Source: Vreelandella venusta
Lineage (GTDB): Bacteria > Pseudomonadota > Gammaproteobacteria > Pseudomonadales > Halomonadaceae
Direction of reading: 5' to 3'
Assembly: GCF_007989605.1 (NCBI RefSeq)
Contig: NZ_BJUL01000001.1
Coordinates: 310,001 to 374,000 of the forward strand
Length of the DNA: 64,000 nucleotides
The position numbers and the translations under genes were made by a program. The notes beneath the pieces are model-generated. The model was not told the origin of the DNA. It did not search any database and saw only the letters and a program-made list of their open reading frames with translations. The first letter of the stretch is position 1. Every line of letters starts with the position of its first letter. Shown here one piece after another: positions 17,973 through 26,705 of the stretch.

Positions 17973-18809
17973 TTAAGTGATCTCTACGGCTGTGCCAGCC
18001 ACTACGATTCCTCCTTGTTCAGGTACTTCGACCTGCAGCAGGCTTAAGCGTCCCATTGCTTCCCCTTGCCTGATAAGAAACTTCCCTGGTGCATCAATCA
18101 ACTTGGCATCTCGCAGATACCCACCTAGCGCTGCAGCTGCAGCGCCGGTGGCAGGATCTTCCACGACGCCGCCTATTGGGAAAGGATTCCGAGAATGAAA
18201 CAGGCCGTTATGCTCTCGAAAGACTAGCTGCAGCGTGGTTAACTCTTCTCGTAACATTAAAGCCTTCAGTTTTTCAAAATCGTAATCAAGCTGGTTCAAT
18301 CGAGACTGTGAGTTGACCGCCAAAATAAGGTGCCACACGCCACCGTAGGCGAGGGCTGGGGGGATCGCTAGATCCAGCTCATCAGATGACCATTGCAGTA
18401 GCGCTAACACATCATCGACCAACGCTGTAGGGGCAGGTTTATGAGAGGGGACTACCGAGGTTAGTGCTGCTTGAATCTGACCATCGACCGAGCGAACCTC
18501 CACAGGTATTCGGCCAACGGCGGTATCCAGCTGGTAGGTGCCGGTACCACTTAAGCGCCCTAGCATGACGGCGCTAGCAATCGTGGCATGACCACAAAAG
18601 TTGATCTCTGTCAGTGGGCTATAGTAACGAATGGTTCTGATGTTTCCGCTAGCTGGGGCGATAAACGCGGTTTCCGAGTAACCCACCTCTGCGGCCATAC
18701 TCTGCATTGTCTTAGTATCCGGCAACTCATCACCTATCCAAACACCGGCAGGGTTGCCTTTGCTAGGGTCGGTTGAAAACGCGGTTAGGTGGTATAGAGG
18801 TTTACTCAC
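17973..18809 (-). CDS. PhzF-family isomerase/epimerase-like protein
   Basis: 278 residues, the standard PhzF length with two similar halves of the diaminopimelate-epimerase fold. Motifs: KGNPAGVWIGDELP at 17-30, the catalytic Glu in EVGYSETAFI (E46), NFCGHATIASA near 70-80 and the C-terminal half GGVVEDPATGAAAAALGGYL. True PhzF isomerises DHHA in phenazine synthesis, but no other phz genes are nearby, so the substrate is unknown. Start is GTG at 18809 behind GGAG. It is divergent from a LysR gene (107 bp), the likely regulator. Confidence 0.88.
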   Translation of the reverse strand: MSKPLYHLTAFSTDPSKGNPAGVWIGDELPDTKTMQSMAAEVGYSETAFIAPASGNIRTIRYYSPLTEINFCGHATIASAVMLGRLSGTGTYQLDTAVGRIPVEVRSVDGQIQAALTSVVPSHKPAPTALVDDVLALLQWSSDELDLAIPPALAYGGVWHLILAVNSQSRLNQLDYDFEKLKALMLREELTTLQLVFREHNGLFHSRNPFPIGGVVEDPATGAAAAALGGYLRDAKLIDAPGKFLIRQGEAMGRLSLLQVEVPEQGGIVVAGTAVEIT

Positions 18810-18916
18810 GATGTTCTGCTCCGGAAGGAATTATGTTAGAGAGAACATCATTGTGACCTTAAAAAAAATAATGGAAACTGCATTATTGTCATCCATAGGG
18901 TTACTAAATTTTAGCC

Positions 18917-19873
18917 ATGAGCGGAGTCCCTTTTCCACCTTTAAACACGCTTCGAGCCTTTGAAGCCGCCGCACGGTTAGGTAGCTTCGCGTCTGCTGCG
19001 CAGGAACTGAGCTTGACTCCCGCCGCCGTCAGCCACCGTATTAAAGAGCTAGAAGGGAGGCTCGATATATCGCTATTTGTGCGCCTACCACGTGGCGTGC
19101 TTTTGACGGAGTCTGGTCGTCGCTACTATGGGCGTTTAGCTAATGTCTTCACCCAAATCGAACAAGCAACTAAAGAACTGAGGCAACAAGGGGTGGACGG
19201 TCCGCTGACACTATCTGCCCCTCACTCTTTTATTAACTACTGGCTGATTCCACGGCTAGGTAACTTAAAAGCTCTTTATCCTGGGCTGGAGCTAACGTTA
19301 CGTGGTGAAAGTGAGCTATTGAGTTTCCGCGATAATCAAGCTGATACCGGAATCCGCTTTGGCACAGGAGACTACCCAAACCTTCATGCTGAACACTTGA
19401 TGGGCGATGCCGTGACGATACTTGCTCCTTCATCATTAATTAGCAGCCTCCAGGATACGCGTCCTGAGAGCCTGTTACGTTCGCAGCTTTTATTGGAAGA
19501 CAGTAGTGTTCACCCAACAGAGCCCTGGAATACTTGGCAACCTTGGTTGCGTGAAGTAGGCGTTGAGTTACATTCATTGCTACAGAAATTACAGTTCTCT
19601 GATAGCGGCTTAACCTTAACCGCCTGCGTTAGTGGGCTTGGTCTTTGTATTGGTCGACACTCCATTGCCAGTCAGCTTCTTTTGGATCGAAAAATCCAAG
19701 CGATTATGCCTTGGCGTAGTCATGAGTTTGCTTACTACCTAGTGTCACATCCGGCTGAAATTGACAATCCACGTGTTATGGCATTTAAGCACTGGTTAAT
19801 TGAAGAAATTAAAAACTTTCAAATACCTTGCGGGAATGGACCTGCTTCCGAGTTAGTGAAACCGTCACGGTGA
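18917..19873 (+). CDS. LysR-family regulator, GcvA-like
   Basis: 318 residues. The N-terminal PPLNTLRAFEAAARLGSFASAAQELSLTPAAVSHRIKELEGRLDISLFVR is characteristic of the GcvA/AmpR branch, followed by an effector domain (GPLTLSAPHSFINYWLIPRLGNLKALYPGLELTLRGE, DTGIRFGTGDYP). It faces the phzF-like gene across 107 bp and probably controls it and itself. The effector is unknown; the GcvA name reflects fold similarity only. Confidence 0.87.
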   Translation: MSGVPFPPLNTLRAFEAAARLGSFASAAQELSLTPAAVSHRIKELEGRLDISLFVRLPRGVLLTESGRRYYGRLANVFTQIEQATKELRQQGVDGPLTLSAPHSFINYWLIPRLGNLKALYPGLELTLRGESELLSFRDNQADTGIRFGTGDYPNLHAEHLMGDAVTILAPSSLISSLQDTRPESLLRSQLLLEDSSVHPTEPWNTWQPWLREVGVELHSLLQKLQFSDSGLTLTACVSGLGLCIGRHSIASQLLLDRKIQAIMPWRSHEFAYYLVSHPAEIDNPRVMAFKHWLIEEIKNFQIPCGNGPASELVKPSR

Positions 19874-19894
19874 GTTCTCATATCCAGTGCGGCG

Positions 19895-20791
19895 CTAGGC
19901 GCTTTGCTGACCAACTCCCTCCGCTATTGCCTGCATAAACGCGCGGACTCTGGCTACATGCCGTAAGTCTGGGTGAGTAAGTAGCCATAGTGGAGTGGTC
20001 AGCGCTTCAATGGGAGCGCTTAGCTTGAGGAGTGCTTCATCGGCATCAGCGAGGTAGCAGGGCAGTACTGCAATTCCCGCCCCGTGGCGGACAGCGGATT
20101 GCATACCGAGCATGCTGTCTAGCTTGTAGGCGGCACGTTTATCCATCATCCACTTTTCAAGTGCCGTGTCGCCTAGCTGAACATCCGGGCCTATCCAGGC
20201 TTCTTGTTGTAGTGACACTGGGTCTAGCGGCAGTGGGGTGTTTAGAAGGAGAGGGGCGTTTTGCCAAAGCGCCTTTTGTCCATAAATCGCCAGGCTGATA
20301 TCGCTTAGCTTGCGGCCTACAAGGGTTTCCGGTGGTTGACGGGTAGGGCGAATAGCAATATCGGCCTCACGCCGCGATAAGCTTTGGCGCTGGTTGGAGA
20401 TGACCACTTCCAACGTGATATCTGGATAGCGCTGGCGAAAACTTGCCAGTAGCGGTGACAATAACCCCGCGAAAAGTGTGTCGGTAGTGGTTATTCGCAA
20501 GCTGCCAGAAAGGGTTAAGTCCTGCCCGATTATCCGGCGCTCGGCGCCGTTGACCTCACTCTGTACGCGTCTGGCAGAAGCCGCCAGATCATCTCCCGAT
20601 AAGGTGGGGATATAACCGGTGCGGCTGCGCTCAAAAAGAGTCACTTTCAGCCGTCGCTCCATTTCGTTTAAGCGTCTGAAAACGGTGGCATGACTGATAC
20701 GCAGCGCTCGGCTGGCGCCGGATAGCGATCCCGTTTCGGCAATCGCTAGCACAATTTGTAGGTCGTCCCATCTTATTTGCTGTTCATTCAT
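19895..20791 (-). CDS. LysR-family transcriptional regulator
   Basis: 298 residues from the ATG at 20791; the frame extends nine codons to a TTG with no support. Helix-turn-helix: IRWDDLQIVLAIAETGSLSGASRALRISHATVFRRLNEMERRLKVTLFERSRTGYIPT. The effector domain includes LTLSGSLRITTTDTLFAGLLSPLLASFRQRYPDITLEVVISNQ and DIAIRPTRQPPETLVGRKL. It is divergent from the quinone reductase gene (88 bp between starts), the likely target. Confidence 0.87.
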   Translation of the reverse strand: MNEQQIRWDDLQIVLAIAETGSLSGASRALRISHATVFRRLNEMERRLKVTLFERSRTGYIPTLSGDDLAASARRVQSEVNGAERRIIGQDLTLSGSLRITTTDTLFAGLLSPLLASFRQRYPDITLEVVISNQRQSLSRREADIAIRPTRQPPETLVGRKLSDISLAIYGQKALWQNAPLLLNTPLPLDPVSLQQEAWIGPDVQLGDTALEKWMMDKRAAYKLDSMLGMQSAVRHGAGIAVLPCYLADADEALLKLSAPIEALTTPLWLLTHPDLRHVARVRAFMQAIAEGVGQQSA

Positions 20792-20879
20792 GCAAATCTG
20801 TCTCTTATTTTTGGCCAATGTTTTGTCTTATATGAACAGGCTAGTCTGTCATCGAACCAATCAACAGGGGAGATGCAGT

Positions 20880-21635
20880 ATGAATGTATTGATTGTCTTG
20901 GCCCATCCTGAACGCCAGTCGTTTAATGGCGGCTTAGTGGATATTGCGCTAAAACAGCTAGTCGATGCTGGGCACTCCATCGAAGTGGATGATCTCTATG
21001 CCGAGCGGTTTGATCCAGTGGAGCGTACTGAGCTCTATCCGCAAAAAGCGGTGGATGCGGACTATTTTTATCCTCTTAACGAGCAACGTGCTCACTACGA
21101 ACAAAACACCTTGGCGCAGGATGTTCAGAGGGAACTGGCCCGGCTGGAGTGGGCAGATGTGGTGATATTCCAATTCCCTTTATGGTGGCACGCTCAGCCC
21201 GCCATTCTGAAAGGTTGGTTTGATCGTGTGCTGGTATATGGCGGACGCTATACAAGCCGCATGCGTTACGATCACGGCTACTATCGTGGCAAGCGAGCAA
21301 TGCTATCGGTAACCACCGGTTCACCAGAAAAGGCGTTTCAGCCCTTTGGCCGAGCTGGCAATATGGTTCATTGGCTATGGCCAATTCATTCATCGCTGTA
21401 CTACGTTGGCTTTGAGGTGTTGGCTCCCCAGGTTAGCTATGGCATCCAGGGCGGCGGCATTCGCTATCAAGAGGAGACCGAGATCACTGGTCACTTGGAG
21501 GCATGTAAAGGAGCTTGGGCTTCCCGGGTTGTGAATTTGGATGCCGAGTCACCCATTCCCTTTACGGGCTGGAATGATTGGGACGCGGATGGTGTTTTAG
21601 GCCAAACAGCGCCGCTGCGCTGGCGACTAAATTGA
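20880..21635 (+). CDS. NQO-type NAD(P)H quinone reductase (flavodoxin-like fold)
   Basis: 251 residues from the ATG at 20880 with AGGGGAG upstream; the longer frame to 20790 is not supported. N-terminal MNVLIVLAHPERQSFNGGLVDIA and the FMN/FAD-binding FQFPLWWHAQPAILKGWFDRVLVYGGRY are typical of the NQO1/MdaB/Kef-ancillary group of FAD-dependent quinone reductases. It performs two-electron reduction of quinones and protects against redox cycling. It is divergent from a LysR gene. The stop at 21635 is followed at once by a remnant of a glutathione transferase gene. Confidence 0.88.
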   Translation: MNVLIVLAHPERQSFNGGLVDIALKQLVDAGHSIEVDDLYAERFDPVERTELYPQKAVDADYFYPLNEQRAHYEQNTLAQDVQRELARLEWADVVIFQFPLWWHAQPAILKGWFDRVLVYGGRYTSRMRYDHGYYRGKRAMLSVTTGSPEKAFQPFGRAGNMVHWLWPIHSSLYYVGFEVLAPQVSYGIQGGGIRYQEETEITGHLEACKGAWASRVVNLDAESPIPFTGWNDWDADGVLGQTAPLRWRLN

Positions 21636-21649
21636 CCTCGTTATTAACT

Positions 21650-21853
21650 AGCGCTGCCGTCTGTGGCGATCAATTCACCGCAGCGGATATCGTGCTCAGC
21701 AGCTATCTCTGGTGGGGGATAATGCAGAAAAATATTCCGCCAAAAGAGGTATTCAAAGAATACATAGAACGCACCGAAAGCAGGCCTGCCGCTAAACGCG
21801 CGAATGAAATAGATGACGCGTTGGCGCAAAAAATGGAGCCTGTTTCATTCTAA
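21650..21853 (+). pseudogene. 3' remnant of a glutathione S-transferase gene
   Basis: The open frame ending at 21853 encodes GDQFTAADIVLSSYLWWG, then IERTESRPAAKRANEIDDALAQ, the end of the all-alpha C-terminal domain of a GST (GDxFTAADI capping box and the RPAxxRA motif). The thioredoxin-like N-terminal domain and most of the helical domain are missing; upstream sequence in any frame is the end of the quinone reductase. A full protein would need about 140 more residues. No Shine-Dalgarno is seen at a usable start. I therefore call it a deletion remnant. Confidence 0.75.
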
Positions 21854-22050
21854 CGATCTATGTTACTGCCCTGGCCGGTGATGTTGGCGGGCTGGGGCTT
21901 TAGCGTATAGGTGACAGTTGATAGCGTGCATTCCAGATCATTTGACTCACCGCTGCTTGAAATCTAACTCTCTATTGCTCTATTCATGAATGCTGTGAAG
22001 TTCTGGGGTAGGCTGCACCTATATTTGTATTATCGAAGGCCTTACACCCA

Positions 22051-22746
22051 ATGAGTACCCCGAGTCACCACTTTTCAGATGCTGAGAAGCGCGGGTTATA
22101 CCGTGCCATTTATGAACGGCGCGATGTCCGTTCACAGTTCTTACCCGACCCGATTGCTCCCGAGATTCTGGCCAAGCTTTTAAAGGCAGCCCACCATGCT
22201 CCCTCGGTAGGCTTTATGCAGCCCTGGGATTTCATTGTGATCGAAAGCCGCGAGGTGAGAGCGGCGATAGTGGCGATGTTCGAGCGAGAAAACCAAAAGG
22301 CCGCTGAGCGGTTTGAGGGAGAACGCAAGGAGCGCTACCAGGGTTTGAAACTACAAGGCATTTTAGAAAGCCCGATTAACCTCTGCATTACTTGTGATCG
22401 CAGCCGGGGAGGCCCCCATGTGCTAGGGCGCAATAGCATTGTGGATACCGACCTATTTAGCACGTGCTTAGCCGTGCAAAACCTCTGGCTGGCAGCGCGG
22501 GCAGAGGGCATTGGCGTTGGCTGGGTGAGTATTCTCGATCAAGATCAACTGAGCACGGCGTTGAAGTTGCCTGAACATGTTTATCCATTAGCTTATCTTT
22601 GCCTTGGCTACGTCAGCGAGTTTTTAGATCAGCCCGAGCTGGAAGCAAAAGGGTGGCGCTCTCGGCTTTCATTAACTGAATTGGTGCACTGTGATGGCTG
22701 GGGCGGTTCGTTGACAGAAAGCCCACTTCTAACTGCTTTAGAATAA
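22051..22746 (+). CDS. bluB: 5,6-dimethylbenzimidazole synthase (BluB)
   Basis: 231 residues, nitroreductase fold. BluB cuts apart reduced FMN with oxygen to make DMB, the lower ligand of cobalamin. Diagnostic features: YRAIYERRDVRSQFLPDPI, HHAPSVGFMQPWDFIVI, TCDRSRGGPHVLGRN, and GWVSILDQDQLSTALKLPEHVYPLAYLCLGYV. The conserved Asp in TCDRSRGG fits BluB and separates it from ordinary nitroreductases. No other cobalamin gene is in the window and I found no cobalamin riboswitch in the 197-bp gap upstream. The start ATG has only AAGG far upstream. Confidence 0.9.
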   Translation: MSTPSHHFSDAEKRGLYRAIYERRDVRSQFLPDPIAPEILAKLLKAAHHAPSVGFMQPWDFIVIESREVRAAIVAMFERENQKAAERFEGERKERYQGLKLQGILESPINLCITCDRSRGGPHVLGRNSIVDTDLFSTCLAVQNLWLAARAEGIGVGWVSILDQDQLSTALKLPEHVYPLAYLCLGYVSEFLDQPELEAKGWRSRLSLTELVHCDGWGGSLTESPLLTALE

Positions 22747-22776
22747 TCGAGGCTCAGGGAAAGGAGCAACACACTC

Positions 22777-23157
22777 ATGTTGAATCGAAAGACCCGTTCA
22801 CCTCGGCACGGAAAAGGCACTGTGGGGCGCTCACTGGTAATAACGCTGACCTTTTTTGCGCTGCTGGTCGCCGCGGTCATGATTGAAAAGTTGCCTATAT
22901 GGTTACTATGCGCTTATCTAGCGGTCAGCGTGGTGATGTGTTTTACCTATGCGTTAGATAAATCCGCTGCGCAAAAAAACGCGCAGCGGATTTCCGAAAA
23001 TACCTTACATGTGCTGTCACTATTAGGCGGCTGGCCTGGGGCTATTGTTGCGCAGCAATGGCTTCGCCACAAAACACAAAAGCGCGCTTTCAGACGTGTG
23101 TTCTGGGTAACGGTGCTGATCAATCTAACAGCGCTAGTTAGCTGGGCATGGGTATAG
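22777..23157 (+). CDS. DUF1294 membrane protein
   Basis: 126 residues. Three to four hydrophobic segments (about 19-36, 41-58, 84-98, 106-124) with the family signature YALDKSAAQKNAQRISENTLHVLSLLGGWPGA followed by AQQWLRHKTQKRAFRRVFW. DUF1294 proteins are small inner-membrane proteins of unknown function, often fused to a cold-shock domain; here that domain is absent, and the N-terminus is a basic tail. AAAGGAG precedes the ATG with good spacing. 30 bp after bluB. Confidence 0.87.
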   Translation: MLNRKTRSPRHGKGTVGRSLVITLTFFALLVAAVMIEKLPIWLLCAYLAVSVVMCFTYALDKSAAQKNAQRISENTLHVLSLLGGWPGAIVAQQWLRHKTQKRAFRRVFWVTVLINLTALVSWAWV

Positions 23158-23238
23158 TTTGTGAATGACTTATTCTGTTAACGTTTATCACCTACGCTGA
23201 TAGCAGACTGCTTTTTACGCACCGATGAAGGCAACGCA

Positions 23239-24591
23239 ATGAGCCATGCACTAACCGGGCATAACCGCCCACAGCAAGTGATCGAGGCAATTCAACAGGT
23301 GAATGCGCCGCTTAATGCAGCGCACCGCCAAGCGAAGTACGCCAAAATGGCCGTGTCTCCTTACCGATTCTTTCGTGGAACTAATCACTTGTATTGGCAA
23401 GACGTTTGGCACGACTGGCGCTTTGCGTTATTTGGTGGATGGCCTAATACCCAAACGTGGCTGCAGGGCGATGCACACGTTTATAACTTTGGCGCTTATG
23501 GTCACCATGATGACCAAGTGCGCTACGGTATGGATGACTTCGATGACGCGTTGATCGGTGACTATCAATACGATGTATGGCGGCTGGCGATCAGTGTGGT
23601 ACTGGATAGCCGTGAAAACGCCGCGTTAAGTTCTAAAGCGACGGCTAAAGCGCTGAAAAAGCTGTTAGAGGGGTATATCCATACGCTAGCTGTTTATAGC
23701 CAAGAAACGTATGAAAAAGATACGCTGGCTAAAGAGCAGCCCATTGAGGCGGTGACTCTGGATAGCGCCAAGGGCCCGCTGAAGGCCTTCATGGGCAACG
23801 TCGCTGATAAGCAGAGTCGGGCGCGTATGCTGGAAAAATGGACAACCCTCGATAGTCAGAAAGGGCGCATGTTCGCTGAGCGCTCTGGGAAGCTTGCGAA
23901 CTTACCAGCAGATGTCGCTAGCCAGCTGCGTCGTTTGATTGAGCAAGAGTATCAACAGACGTTACAGCACCCGATCAAAGAGAGTGACCCAAAACACTTT
24001 CGTGTCAAAGACACCGTTCGCCGTCTTGATGCCGGAACGGGGTCGTTAGGTTTAGAGCGATATTACGTTTTGATTGAGGGTGGTGCGGACCATGAGCACG
24101 ACGACGTTATATTAGATGTTAAAGAGCAGGTAACGCCAGAAGCTTATGGCTTAATGAATAAAGCCCAGCAACAGGCGTGGCGAAAGCTATTTCCTAATGA
24201 AGGCATTCGCCATGCGGCGGCATTTCATGCCATTGCAGAACACCCCGATGCCTATTTGGGTTGGCTGACCATGAATGGAAAAGTTTTTTCGGTTCGGGAG
24301 CGCTCTCCGTTTAAAAAAGATGTGCCTACTCACAAGCTTTCAGGGGGTAAGTCTTATCGGAAATTGGCGCGCCAATGGGGTGAAATTCTCGCGCGTGAGC
24401 ATTTGCGCGGTGCTCAGGCGCTTCACCGTGGTCATTCAGCACCATTTGCCAACGCGGTATGCCAACGTTTAGAAGGTCGCGAAGCGCAGTTTATTGAGGT
24501 AGTGACGACCCTGGCAATTGCCTATGCCGACTGCGTATCTCAAGACTATAAGGTGTTCGTGGAGCACTTTTTGAAGGCAGATTCTGCTTAA
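23239..24591 (+). CDS. DUF2252 family protein
   Basis: 450 residues. The family hallmarks are MAVSPYRFFRGTNHLYWQDV, WLQGDAHVYNFGAYG, and DDFDDALIGDYQYDVWRLAIS, which look like a kinase-like (aminoglycoside phosphotransferase type) nucleotide site: D/N and D/D pairs in GDAHxxNFG and DDFD. A VRERSPFKKD motif appears later. The biochemical role is unknown to me. No signal peptide. It ends 19 bp from the stop of the converging diguanylate cyclase gene. Confidence 0.87.
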   Translation: MSHALTGHNRPQQVIEAIQQVNAPLNAAHRQAKYAKMAVSPYRFFRGTNHLYWQDVWHDWRFALFGGWPNTQTWLQGDAHVYNFGAYGHHDDQVRYGMDDFDDALIGDYQYDVWRLAISVVLDSRENAALSSKATAKALKKLLEGYIHTLAVYSQETYEKDTLAKEQPIEAVTLDSAKGPLKAFMGNVADKQSRARMLEKWTTLDSQKGRMFAERSGKLANLPADVASQLRRLIEQEYQQTLQHPIKESDPKHFRVKDTVRRLDAGTGSLGLERYYVLIEGGADHEHDDVILDVKEQVTPEAYGLMNKAQQQAWRKLFPNEGIRHAAAFHAIAEHPDAYLGWLTMNGKVFSVRERSPFKKDVPTHKLSGGKSYRKLARQWGEILAREHLRGAQALHRGHSAPFANAVCQRLEGREAQFIEVVTTLAIAYADCVSQDYKVFVEHFLKADSA

Positions 24592-24610
24592 CAAGCTGGG
24601 CCATTAACGT

Positions 24611-26410
24611 TCATAGTGTTTGCTGCTTACCGAATAAAAAGCCTTTATCCTCAAGAGAGTCCTCCCAAACAACGCAGCGGTTTCGCCCGCTGTGTTTTGC
24701 TTGATAGAGTGCCTCGTCGGCAAGTCGTAGCAATATCTTGGGGTCTTGGGTGTGATCAGGGTAAGTGGCCACCCCGCAGGAAAGCGTGATCTGCCGAAGC
24801 GGTATACCCTGATGAGCAAATACCGTGTGCGAGATGGACGTCAGCAGTGCTTTTGCTCTGGATTCGGCAACAGTTCGCGATGTGGCAGGCAGCAAGGCAA
24901 CAAACTCCTCGCCACCAAAACGACAGATGACGTCGAGATCGCGTAGATGCTGTCGCAGCAACTGTGCAATTTCCACCAGAACGGCGTCTCCTGCATCATG
25001 ACCAAAATCGTCGTTGATCTGTTTGAAATAGTCCACATCCAGCATAAGTACAGAGAGTTGGCTGGTAGGCTGCCCTGCTCGCTGACATTGGTGTTCAAAT
25101 GCTGAGTCGAAGTGACGACGATTATGCAGGCCCGTCAATGGATCTTTGCGGGATAGGCTATCTAACTCCTGAACGAGTCGGTCAAGGTCAGCGGTGCGGG
25201 ACGCTACCTGTTGCTCAAGAGTTTCATTGGCAAGGGCGAGTTGTTGTTGAGTATGGCGATAGTGCCACAGGAAAATAGCAGCGTTTGCGACTGCGAATGC
25301 TAATGTGCCATAGCTTAATGGCACACTGCGCCAGGCTATAAAACCATGGGCAACGGCCATGTCGGCTAACAGCAGTGGGGCGAAGAAAGTAAAACTCACC
25401 ACTAGTAGCCGCTGTTCCACCTTTAGCCATTGAAAGCGCATAAGTGCTAGCAACAACATGACAGGGAGCGAGATGGCTAGCATGACATCAAAGATAGGAA
25501 ACGTTAGCGAAAGGCTGATTACGTCCAACAGAACCAAGCCCATGGCGAAAACGAGGTATAGCAGATGGGTAATCCATAGCCGCGTGATCCAGCGTTTTGC
25601 CGTGCCTTTCAGCCAGTCGCTGAGCAATAAGCCTAATGCCACTGGCAGTGTGTAGTAGCTGCCTGCTCGCAACATGTCCCAACCCAGAGCGCAACCGGAA
25701 ATTAGCTGGCGAGCAGGGGTTTCAGCAAGCAACATCAACCCTGACGAATAGGCAAATAGAGCAATGGCACCAAAGCCTTGGCGTTGCGGCCCGATCAACG
25801 CGAAAATAGTTGCCAGAATTGCTAGTACCAACACCAGTGCACTCACGCCAAGATCTTGTGCAGAGTCGTGAATAACCTGATTGAGTACATCACTGCGTTC
25901 CATGACTTGCACTTGGCCCCATAGACCAATGCTGGTGTAGTCAGAGTAGAAGCGAAAAGTGAGTTGTTGCCAGGCAGCATTGTCGGGTAAATCGATCATA
26001 TGCCAGGGCCAACCAGCAAAACTCCCCTTACCCTGAGCGTCAAACTCGCCGTATTGATAAATAAGTTTGTCACCTAGGTAAACCTGTCCGATAAGGTTCA
26101 TGCTAGTGATAAAGAGAACAGGGTCATTCCAGTCTCCGGCGGGCAGTGTCGTGCGTAACCAGAGATGTTCGTGCCCCTCGCGGCCAGGCGGGTTAAGTGG
26201 AGAAGCAGTCGCCTGCCACTCGCTTGCGTTGCTGTGTAGCCATTGAAAGCGGTTATTTGAATCCTGAGGAGAATCTCCCCAGCGATACTCCCAACTTTGC
26301 AATGGTTGTGGTGAGTAAGCTGCGCAAAGCCCACTTGGAAGCATCACAAGCGTGGTCAGCATTAGGAGCAGCTGAGGGTAATGACGTATGGCAAGCCAAC
26401 GAGGCAGCAT
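24611..26410 (-). CDS. membrane diguanylate cyclase with 7TMR-DISM sensor
   Basis: 599 residues. Signal peptide (about 1-31), a periplasmic beta-sandwich ligand domain (about 35-170) of the 7TMR-DISM extracellular type, seven membrane helices (about 185-385), a short coiled coil (388-415) and a GGDEF domain (420-590). The active site is GGEEF at 499-503, with the inhibitory I-site RDLD at 490-493 exactly five residues upstream. It should therefore make c-di-GMP and be feedback-inhibited. The ligand is unknown. GGAG lies 16 bases upstream of the ATG. Single gene. Confidence 0.9.
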   Translation of the reverse strand: MLPRWLAIRHYPQLLLMLTTLVMLPSGLCAAYSPQPLQSWEYRWGDSPQDSNNRFQWLHSNASEWQATASPLNPPGREGHEHLWLRTTLPAGDWNDPVLFITSMNLIGQVYLGDKLIYQYGEFDAQGKGSFAGWPWHMIDLPDNAAWQQLTFRFYSDYTSIGLWGQVQVMERSDVLNQVIHDSAQDLGVSALVLVLAILATIFALIGPQRQGFGAIALFAYSSGLMLLAETPARQLISGCALGWDMLRAGSYYTLPVALGLLLSDWLKGTAKRWITRLWITHLLYLVFAMGLVLLDVISLSLTFPIFDVMLAISLPVMLLLALMRFQWLKVEQRLLVVSFTFFAPLLLADMAVAHGFIAWRSVPLSYGTLAFAVANAAIFLWHYRHTQQQLALANETLEQQVASRTADLDRLVQELDSLSRKDPLTGLHNRRHFDSAFEHQCQRAGQPTSQLSVLMLDVDYFKQINDDFGHDAGDAVLVEIAQLLRQHLRDLDVICRFGGEEFVALLPATSRTVAESRAKALLTSISHTVFAHQGIPLRQITLSCGVATYPDHTQDPKILLRLADEALYQAKHSGRNRCVVWEDSLEDKGFLFGKQQTL

Positions 26411-26705
26411 GATGAACGTCTAATCTCCTGATTATGATCCTTCTTCTAGTAAGTACATCAGCCAAAGCCTGCAATTGACTGAAGCGCACATGAGGTAAGC
26501 AACAAAGATTCTTCCCAGTTTAACTAAAAATATGCCGAAGGCGATGGTAGTTTCGTCAACGTTACTAAATGTTTCTAGAGAGTGACAGAGGGGGCTGAGC
26601 CTTTGTTGGCCCAGCCTTGCTAGGTTTTGCGTCGCTGATAGAAATAACTGATAGAAGTTATTGGTAGAAATAGTAGCTAGCGCAGTATGAGTAAAAACAT
26701 ACTTT
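26411..26705. other. intergenic region between qmcA-like and diguanylate cyclase genes
   Basis: 295 bp. It holds an imperfect stem-loop, GGCTGAGCC (26593-26601) with GGCCCAGCC (26608-26616), one mismatch, about 90 bp after the qmcA-like stop; no T-run is present on the minus strand. The rest should contain the cyclase promoter, but I see no clear boxes. The open frame crossing it on the minus strand overlaps the qmcA-like gene out of frame and is not gene-like. Confidence 0.4.

Noticed and set aside
17973-18809. phenazine biosynthesis locus
   Set aside because: Only a PhzF-fold gene is present; no other phz genes lie nearby, so phenazine production is not supported.
21854-22050. possible cobalamin riboswitch upstream of bluB
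   Set aside because: I found no B12-box-like sequence or the expected long fold in this 197-bp gap.
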